A stretch of 64,000 bases of DNA, taken from contig CP126124.1 of assembly GCA_030123545.1 (NCBI GenBank), positions 2,914,001-2,978,000 of the forward strand, read 5' to 3'. Below the pieces are notes generated by a model, which was not told the DNA's origin, did no database searches, and saw only the letters and a program-made list of their open reading frames with translations. Below, in pieces: positions 58,227 to 64,000 of the stretch. Source of the stretch: Burkholderiaceae bacterium (lineage in GTDB: Bacteria; Pseudomonadota; Gammaproteobacteria; Burkholderiales; Burkholderiaceae_C). Each line of letters opens with the position of its first letter. The first letter of the stretch is position 1. Both the position numbers and the translations under genes were made by a program.

Positions 58227-58231
58227 AATCC

Positions 58232-59242
58232 ATGCTGGTTTTGAGCGGCTTCAACCACCCCGGCCTGGCCGGAGCCTGCGCGTTGACGATTGGCAACTTC
58301 GACGGCATGCACCGCGGCCACCAGGCGATGCTGGCGCTTCTCAACAACGAGGCGCGGCACCGCGGACTGCCGAGCTGCGCGATGACCTTCGAGCCGCATC
58401 CGCGTGACTATTTCGCCGCCGCTTTGGCCAAGCCCGAGCTCGCGCCGGCGCGCATCAGCACGTTGCGCGACAAGCTTGGCGAACTGGCGCGCTGCGGTGT
58501 CGACCAGGTCGTCGTGATGCGCTTCGACGCGCGCTTTGCGTCGCAGCCGCCGCAGGCGTTCATCGATGACGTGCTGATCCGGGGCCTGGGCACGCGCTAC
58601 GTGCTGGTCGGCGACGACTTCCGCTTCGGCGCGAAGCGCGCCGGCGACTACGCGATGCTGGACGCCGCCGGCCGCAGCCGCGGCTTCGACGTGGCGCGCA
58701 TGAACAGCTACGAGGTGCACGGCCTGCGCGTGTCGAGTTCGGCGGTACGCGACGCGCTGGCCGAAGGACGGCTCGATGACGCCGCGCAGTTGCTCGGCCG
58801 ACCGTACAGCATCAGCGGCCACGTGGTGCGCGGCAGGCGGCTCGGGCACGAACTCGGCTTCCCGACGCTGAACCTGCGCTTTTCGCACTGGAAGCCGGCC
58901 GCGAGCGGCATCTTCGCGGTGCGGGTGCAGGGCCTGGTTGCCGAGCCACTTACCGGCGTTGCAAACCTCGGCGTGCGCCCGTCGCTGGACCCGAACGACG
59001 TGAACGGCGGCCGGGTGCTGCTGGAGACCCACTGTTTTGAGTGGCCCGCGGAACTCGGCAGCGACGGCGGCTACGGTAAAATCATCCAGGTGGAGCTGCT
59101 GCACAAACTGCACGACGAACGCCGGTACGATTCTCTCGCCCAACTCAAGGCGGGTATCGCGCAGGACTGCGTCGACGCGCGCGCTTTTTTCGCGACGCTG
59201 CAGGGTCGCACGCACCGGCAGGTCACCCGCGACCGAATTTGA
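58232..59242 (+). CDS. ribF: Bifunctional riboflavin kinase/FAD synthetase
   Basis: A 336-residue enzyme that makes FMN and then FAD from riboflavin. The N-terminal nucleotidyltransferase domain has LTIGNFDGMHRGHQAML near residue 20 and YVLVGDDFRFGAKRAGDY near residue 125. The C-terminal kinase domain has YSISGHVVRGRRLGHELGFPTLNL and GVANLGVRPSL. It is followed by ileS, the common ribF-ileS-lspA order. An AT-rich repeat precedes it. FMN riboswitch-like structure was not seen upstream. Confidence 0.95.
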   Translation: MLVLSGFNHPGLAGACALTIGNFDGMHRGHQAMLALLNNEARHRGLPSCAMTFEPHPRDYFAAALAKPELAPARISTLRDKLGELARCGVDQVVVMRFDARFASQPPQAFIDDVLIRGLGTRYVLVGDDFRFGAKRAGDYAMLDAAGRSRGFDVARMNSYEVHGLRVSSSAVRDALAEGRLDDAAQLLGRPYSISGHVVRGRRLGHELGFPTLNLRFSHWKPAASGIFAVRVQGLVAEPLTGVANLGVRPSLDPNDVNGGRVLLETHCFEWPAELGSDGGYGKIIQVELLHKLHDERRYDSLAQLKAGIAQDCVDARAFFATLQGRTHRQVTRDRI

Positions 59243-59340
59243 CGCGCGTGCCGCCGCGGCGCGGCGCCGTTGGCCGGCGCGGCCCGCATCCGCTATCCCT
59301 GCCCCCGGACTGCGCCGACGCAGCCCCCATCAGCCAAGGC

Positions 59341-62202
59341 ATGTCCATGAAGAACGATCCTTCCGTTGCCGGCCCCGGCGCCAAGACCGACTACCGCAGC
59401 ACGCTGAACCTCCCCGACACCCCGTTTGCCATGCGCGCCGACCTGCCGCGGCGCGAGCCCGGCTGGGTCCGGACCTGGAACGAGGAAGGGCTGTACCAGC
59501 GGCTGCGCGCCGCGCGCGCCGGTTGCGAGAAGTTCATCCTGCACGACGGCCCGCCGTACGCGAACGGTCAGCTTCACATCGGCCACGGCGCGAACAAGAT
59601 CCTGAAGGACATGATCGTCAAGACGCGCCAGCTGATGGGCATGGACGCGCGCTACGTGCCGGGCTGGGACTGCCACGGCCTGCCGATCGAGAACGCGATC
59701 GAGAAGAAGTTCGGCCGCAACCTGTCGCGCGACGAGATGCAGGCGAAAAGCCGCGCCTACGCGACCGAGCAGATCGCGCAGCAGATGGCCGACTTCCAGC
59801 GCGTCGGCGTGCTCGGCGACTGGGACGACCCGTACAAGACGATGAACCCGCGCAACGAGGCCGGCGAGATCCGCGCGTTCAAGCGCGTCATCGAGCGCGG
59901 CTTCGTCTACCGCGGCCTCAAGCCCGTGTACTGGTGCTTCGACTGCGGCTCGTCGCTGGCCGAATTCGAGATCGAATACGCGGACCGCACCAGCACCGCG
60001 ATCGACGCCGCGTTCGAGAGCGACGACCCTGGGCTGCTGGCCGCCGCGTTCGGCCTGCCCGCGCTCGATGCGCCGGCGTTCGCGGTGATCTGGACCACCA
60101 CCGCGTGGACCATTCCGGCGAACCAGGCGCTGAACGTCAACCCGCACCTGCGTTATGCGCTGGTCAAGACCACGCGCGGCTACCTGGTGCTGGCCGCATC
60201 GCTGGTCGAGCAATGCCTGATGCGTTTCAAGCTCGAAGGCGAAGTGGTCGCAAGCGTCGAGGGCCAGGCTTTAGGCGGTCTGCAGTTCCGCCATCCGCTG
60301 TACGAACTGCATCCGTTCTACCGGCGTCTGTCGCCGGTGTATCTGGCCGACTACGCGACCGACGTCGACGGCACCGGTATCGTGCATTCGTCGCCGGCGT
60401 ATGGTCTGGACGACTTCAACTCCTGCGTCGCGCACGGCCTGAAAGTGGCCGACATCCTGAACCCGGTCGGACCGCACGGCAGCTACGCGGCCGATTTCGC
60501 GCTGTTCGGCGGCATGAACATCTGGAAGGCGGTGCCGGTCATCATCGATACCCTGCGCGAGGCCGGTCGCCTGCTCGACAGCGCGCCGCTGCAACACAGC
60601 TACCCGCATTGCTGGCGCCACAAGACGCCGGTGATCTACCGCGCGGCCGCGCAATGGTTCGTGCGCATGGATGCGGGTGACGGCGTGTTCACCCGCGACA
60701 AGGCGCCGCAGACGCTGCGCCAGACCGCGCTGGCGGCGATCGAGCAGACGCGTTTTTATCCGGAGAACGGCCAGGCACGGCTGCGCGACATGATCGCGAA
60801 CCGCCCCGACTGGTGCATCTCGCGCCAACGCAGCTGGGGCGTGCCGATCCCGTTCTTCCTGCACAAGGAGACCGGCGAACTGCACCCGCGCACCATGGAA
60901 ATCCTGGACCGGGCCGCGGCCATCGTCGAGCAAGGCGGCGTCGAGGCCTGGAGCCGCGCGAGTGCCGAGGACATCCTCGGTCCCGAGGAAGCCCTGCAAT
61001 ACACCAAGAGCAGCGACATCCTCGAAGTCTGGTTCGACTCGGGTTCGACCTTCTGGCATGTGCTGCGCGGCACGCATCCGCAGGACCACCACGCGCACGG
61101 CCCCGAGGCGGACCTGTACCTGGAAGGGCACGACCAGCACCGCGGCTGGTTCCACTCGTCGCTGCTGCTGGCCTGCGCGATCGAGGGACGCGCGCCGTAC
61201 CGGGGCCTGTTGACGCATGGCTTCACCGTCGACGGGTCCGGGCGCAAGATGAGCAAGAGCCTGGGCAACTACATGCCGCTGGCCGCGTCGGCGCAGAAGT
61301 ACGGCGCCGAGATCCTGCGCCTGTGGTGCGCGAGCACCGATTACTCGAACGACCTCGCGATCGACGACAAGATCCTCGCGCGCGTGGTCGACGCGTACCG
61401 GCGCATCCGCAACACGCTGCGCTTCCTGCTCGCGAACACCAGCGACTTCGACGTCGCTGCCGATGCGGTCGCGCCCGAGGACATGTTGGAGATCGACCGA
61501 TGGGCGCTGGCGCGCACCGCGCAGCTGCAGGCCGAGATCCTCGCGCACTACGAGGCCTACGAATTCCACCCGGTGGTCGCGAAGCTGCAGAACTTCTGCA
61601 GCGAAGACCTGGGCGCGTTCTACCTCGACGTGCTGAAGGACCGGCTCTACACCACGCAAGCCAAGTCGCTGGCGCGGCGCAGCGCGCAGACCGCGCTGTG
61701 GCAGATCACGCAGGCGATGCTGCGCTGGATGGCGCCGTTCCTCTCGTTCACCGCCGAGGAGGCGTGGAAGCTGGTCGGCGCGAGCGAATCGATCTTCCTC
61801 GAGACTTACGCGCAGCTCGCCGCGCCCGACGTGGTGCTGCTCGCCAAATGGTCGCGCATCCGCGCGCTGCGCGAGGCGGTCAACAAGGAGATCGAGCTGC
61901 TGCGCGAGCGCGGCGAGGTCGGCTCGTCGCTGCAGGCCCGGGTGACGCTCGGCGCCGGCCCGGAAGACCACGCGCTGCTGGCCAGCCTGGGTGATGATCT
62001 GAAGTTCGCGTTCATCACGTCGGCTATTGAATTAGTAGCATCCAATCAAATAAATATCGCGGCTTCCGCCAGTTTCGACCCCAAATGCGAGCGCTGCTGG
62101 CACTACCGCGCCGACGTCGGTGCCGACGCCGCGCACGCTACGCTGTGCGGCCGCTGCGTGAGCAACCTGTTCGGCGCGGGCGAGACCCGTCACTTCGCCT
62201 GA
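59341..62202 (+). CDS. ileS: Isoleucyl-tRNA synthetase
   Basis: A 953-residue class I synthetase. The HIGH motif is PPYANGQLHIGHGANKILKDMI (near residue 70), with CP1 editing domain features WTTTAWTIPANQALN (near residue 255). KMSKS is FTVDGSGRKMSKSLGN (near residue 635). The C-terminal zinc finger is CERCWHYRADVG and CGRCVSNLFG. A 17-base repeat in the region before the zinc finger gives AIELVASNQINIA. Start ATG 59341 has no perfect ribosome binding site (AAGGC), but the longer frame to 59239 is not conserved-looking. It overlaps lspA at the stop (TGATG). Confidence 0.96.
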   Translation: MSMKNDPSVAGPGAKTDYRSTLNLPDTPFAMRADLPRREPGWVRTWNEEGLYQRLRAARAGCEKFILHDGPPYANGQLHIGHGANKILKDMIVKTRQLMGMDARYVPGWDCHGLPIENAIEKKFGRNLSRDEMQAKSRAYATEQIAQQMADFQRVGVLGDWDDPYKTMNPRNEAGEIRAFKRVIERGFVYRGLKPVYWCFDCGSSLAEFEIEYADRTSTAIDAAFESDDPGLLAAAFGLPALDAPAFAVIWTTTAWTIPANQALNVNPHLRYALVKTTRGYLVLAASLVEQCLMRFKLEGEVVASVEGQALGGLQFRHPLYELHPFYRRLSPVYLADYATDVDGTGIVHSSPAYGLDDFNSCVAHGLKVADILNPVGPHGSYAADFALFGGMNIWKAVPVIIDTLREAGRLLDSAPLQHSYPHCWRHKTPVIYRAAAQWFVRMDAGDGVFTRDKAPQTLRQTALAAIEQTRFYPENGQARLRDMIANRPDWCISRQRSWGVPIPFFLHKETGELHPRTMEILDRAAAIVEQGGVEAWSRASAEDILGPEEALQYTKSSDILEVWFDSGSTFWHVLRGTHPQDHHAHGPEADLYLEGHDQHRGWFHSSLLLACAIEGRAPYRGLLTHGFTVDGSGRKMSKSLGNYMPLAASAQKYGAEILRLWCASTDYSNDLAIDDKILARVVDAYRRIRNTLRFLLANTSDFDVAADAVAPEDMLEIDRWALARTAQLQAEILAHYEAYEFHPVVAKLQNFCSEDLGAFYLDVLKDRLYTTQAKSLARRSAQTALWQITQAMLRWMAPFLSFTAEEAWKLVGASESIFLETYAQLAAPDVVLLAKWSRIRALREAVNKEIELLRERGEVGSSLQARVTLGAGPEDHALLASLGDDLKFAFITSAIELVASNQINIAASASFDPKCERCWHYRADVGADAAHATLCGRCVSNLFGAGETRHFA
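62023..62039. repeat. 17-nt AT-rich palindromic repeat inside ileS
   Basis: GCTATTGAATTAGTAGC encodes Ala-Ile-Glu-Leu-Val-Ala in frame, followed by an AT-rich tail (TCCAATCAAATAAATATC). It lies just before the zinc-finger domain. Confidence 0.7.
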
Positions 62203-62696
62203 TGGCGCGCGCCGGCGCGGCATCCGGCCGCTGGCTGCCCTGGCTGGCCTGGTCCGGCTTCGTTCTGCTGGCAGACCAGGCGAGCAAGCTCGTGATCCTC
62301 GGCCACTACCGACTCGGCGACGCCACCGCTGTCACGCGCTTCTTCAACATCGTGCGCGCCGAGAATACCGGTGCGGCGTTCTCGTTCCTCGCCGCCGAGT
62401 CGGGCTGGCAGCGCTGGCTGTTCACCGCGGTCGGCGTGGCCGCGGCGGCATTGATCCTCTGGCTGCTGCGGACGCACGCGGCGCAGCGGCTGTTCTCGTT
62501 CGCGCTGGCGAGCATCCTCGGCGGCGCGGTCGGCAACGTGGCCGATCGGCTGGTGCACGGCTACGTGGTCGACTTTCTCGATTTCCACTGGCGCGGCGCG
62601 CATTTCCCGGCGTTCAACCTGGCCGACAGCGCGATCACGCTCGGAGCCGTCTGCCTGATCCTGGACGAATTGCGACGCGTGCGCCGCGGCCGATAA
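62202..62696 (+). CDS. lspA: Lipoprotein signal peptidase (signal peptidase II)
   Basis: A 164-residue inner-membrane aspartyl protease that cleaves signal peptides of lipidated prolipoproteins. Four membrane helices are visible. The catalytic motif regions are LADQASKLVI (near residue 25), ENTGAAFSFL, GNVADRLVHGYVVDFLDF (catalytic Asp) and FNLADSAITLG (catalytic Asp). Its start overlaps the ileS stop (TGATG), so translation is coupled. Confidence 0.96.
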   Translation: MARAGAASGRWLPWLAWSGFVLLADQASKLVILGHYRLGDATAVTRFFNIVRAENTGAAFSFLAAESGWQRWLFTAVGVAAAALILWLLRTHAAQRLFSFALASILGGAVGNVADRLVHGYVVDFLDFHWRGAHFPAFNLADSAITLGAVCLILDELRRVRRGR

Positions 62697-62703
62697 TCCG
62701 GTC

Positions 62704-64000
62704 ATGAAGCACCTGCTGAACCTGTTGGCGGCGGTCGCGCTGCTGGTGTGGGGCACCCAGCTCGTGCGCTCGGGCGTGCTGCGCGCGTTCGGCAGCCATC
62801 TGCGGCAGTTCCTCGCGTACAGCCTGCGCAACCGGTTCACCGCGGCGCTGTCGGGCATCGGCGTCACCGCGCTGCTGCAGTCGAGCACCGCGACCTCGCT
62901 GATGACCGCGTCTTTCGTCGGCGAAGGGCTGATCCGGCTGCCGGCGGCGCTGGCGGTGATGCGCGGCGCCGATGTCGGCACCGCGCTGATGGTGGTGCTG
63001 TTCTCGTTCGACCTGTCGTGGCTGTCGCCGCTGTTCATCTTCATCGGCGTGGTGCTGTACCTGACGCGGCAGGATACTGTCGTCGGGCGCGTCGGCCGGG
63101 TGCTGATAGGGCTCGGGCTGATCCTGCTCGCGCTGCAGCTGATCATGGGCGCCGCCGAGCCGCTGCTGGCCACGCCCGCGGTGCGCGCGCTGCTCGACTC
63201 GGTCGGCAGCGACCTCACGACCGAGATCATCCTCGGCATGGTGCTGGCGGTGCTCGCGTACTCGAGCCTCGCGGTGGTGCTGCTGATCTCGGCGCTGGCC
63301 GCCTCCACCATGATCTCGATGGAGGTCGCGCTCGGCCTCGTGCTCGGCGCGAACCTCGGCAGCGGCGTGGCGGCGGTGCTGACCACGTCGAAGTCGGCGA
63401 TCGAGGTGCGCCAGGTCACGGTCGGCAATCTGATGTTCAAGATCATGGGGGTCGCTTTGATGTCGCCCTGCATCGGGCTGTGGCTGCGCTACGTGCAGCC
63501 GCATCTGCCGGGGCCTACGCACGGCGTGGTGCTGTTCCACCTCGGATTCAACCTGATCGTCAGCGTACTGTTCATCGGCCTCACGTACCCGGTGGCGCGG
63601 CTGGTCGCGCGCTTCATGCCCAGGCCGCCGGAGACCGCGGCCACGTCGATGCGGCCACGCCACCTGGATCGCTCGGCATTGGCGACGCCGTCGCTGGCGC
63701 TGTCTTGCGCGGTGCGCGAGGCGCTGCACCAGGCCGACGTGGTCGAGACCATGCTGACCGGCATGCTGACCGTGATCAAGACCGACGACCTGCGGCTCGC
63801 GCGCGAACTGCGCCGCATGGACGACACGGTCGACCAGCTGTATTCGGCGATCAAGTACTACATGACCAAGATTCCGCGCGAGGCGCTCGACGAGGAGGAG
63901 AGCCGGCGCTGGACCGACGTGATCAGCTTCACGATCAACATGGAGCAGATCGGCGACATCGTCGAGCGCGTGATCCTCGACGTCGAGGACAAGAAGATCA
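62704..64000 (+). CDS. Na/Pi-cotransporter family protein with PhoU-like domain (partial, 3' end outside window)
   Basis: The frame from ATG 62704 is open to the right edge (at least 432 codons). The first half is a Na/Pi cotransporter: FRLL-free NLLAAVALLVWGTQLVRSGVL, TALLQSSTATSLMTASFVGEG (QSSTATS, the sodium-phosphate repeat) near residue 57 and a second, less canonical repeat LAYSSLAVVLLISALAAS near residue 195. From about residue 335, SLALSCAVREALHQADVVETMLTGMLTVIK begins a PhoU-like helical domain. Its role would be phosphate uptake or sensing. It follows lspA by seven bases and may be transcribed with it. Confidence 0.85.
   Translation, partial: MKHLLNLLAAVALLVWGTQLVRSGVLRAFGSHLRQFLAYSLRNRFTAALSGIGVTALLQSSTATSLMTASFVGEGLIRLPAALAVMRGADVGTALMVVLFSFDLSWLSPLFIFIGVVLYLTRQDTVVGRVGRVLIGLGLILLALQLIMGAAEPLLATPAVRALLDSVGSDLTTEIILGMVLAVLAYSSLAVVLLISALAASTMISMEVALGLVLGANLGSGVAAVLTTSKSAIEVRQVTVGNLMFKIMGVALMSPCIGLWLRYVQPHLPGPTHGVVLFHLGFNLIVSVLFIGLTYPVARLVARFMPRPPETAATSMRPRHLDRSALATPSLALSCAVREALHQADVVETMLTGMLTVIKTDDLRLARELRRMDDTVDQLYSAIKYYMTKIPREALDEEESRRWTDVISFTINMEQIGDIVERVILDVEDKKI

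Noticed and set aside
58128..58231. FMN riboswitch before ribF
   Set aside because: The interval is about 100 bases and holds only a degenerate 17-base repeat; the conserved RFN pattern is absent.
60271..61971. 566-codon minus-strand frame over ileS
   Set aside because: Antisense shadow of the conserved ileS with no recognisable domain.

Overview
The window is GC-rich, densely coding chromosome from a betaproteobacterium of the order Burkholderiales, most likely the family Comamonadaceae. This rests on gene neighbourhoods (thrB with a DUF2782 gene and polA; trxB, a Crp-type regulator, ftsK, lolA and rarA in a row; ribF-ileS-lspA), on polyhydroxybutyrate and acetoacetate genes, on two HAAT-type ABC transporter operons, and on short AT-rich palindromes scattered through genes, a habit of that family from general knowledge. 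No database search was possible, so genus is not assigned.

Layout. 1-3.8 kb: the end of a porin gene with its terminator, an SGNH hydrolase, a dicluster ferredoxin, tRNA-Ala and tRNA-Lys, a DoxX membrane protein and GMP reductase. 3.8-12.3 kb: a secreted protein, the UvrD helicase, a leftward thrB operon and polA. 12.3-17.1 kb: a complete five-gene HAAT ABC transporter operon, with a fragment of an IS4-type transposase upstream. 17.6-21.7 kb: a leftward operon of patatin, acetoacetate decarboxylase, 3-hydroxybutyrate dehydrogenase and a ClC channel. 21.9-29 kb: a ZIP transporter, SYLF lipoprotein, hrcA, a CAT-anticodon tRNA, an MBL hydrolase, MaoC, SDR and ferredoxin-reductase genes, and a small secreted protein. 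29-32.9 kb: a second HAAT cluster (two ATPases, two permeases, no binding protein). 33.1-34.4 kb: rarA.

34.4-44.3 kb is the most unusual region and separates rarA from lolA. It starts with an internally deleted integron integrase (intI relic) facing away from a row of small unrelated genes (a 29-codon ORF, a YdeI-like protein, an NADP-dependent oxidoreductase, a DMT-transporter fragment, a secreted cupin, a Cache-domain protein, a lipocalin-like protein, an ornithine-cyclodeaminase-family protein and an MBL hydrolase). Several of these are separated by elements with the attC layout: RYYYAAC and GTTRRRY core sites joined by imperfectly complementary arms, with an extra base in the left arm. 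I read it as a decayed chromosomal integron. Beyond the last attC (about 40.5 kb) lie an EthD-like gene in reverse orientation, a cupin, a VOC protein, a frameshifted glycosyltransferase and a DUF1330 gene, without recognisable attC sites.

44.3-64 kb returns to core genes: lolA, ftsK, a Crp/Fnr regulator, trxB, rpmB-rpmG, a fatty acid desaturase, rsmB, purN, a pair of acyl-CoA dehydrogenases (PimC/PimD-like), a lipase-like lipoprotein, an HNH endonuclease, ribF, ileS, lspA and the start of a Na/Pi cotransporter gene that runs off the right edge.

Three kinds of small repeat run through the window. The first is a 17-base palindrome of the form GCTAYT-N5-RRTAGC. It lies inside or at the start of six genes and always occupies the one reading frame that avoids stops. 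The second is a roughly 130-base intergenic mosaic repeat near 29.9 and 50.0 kb with a fragment at 51.4 kb. The third comprises single in-frame repeat insertions in uvrD and rarA.
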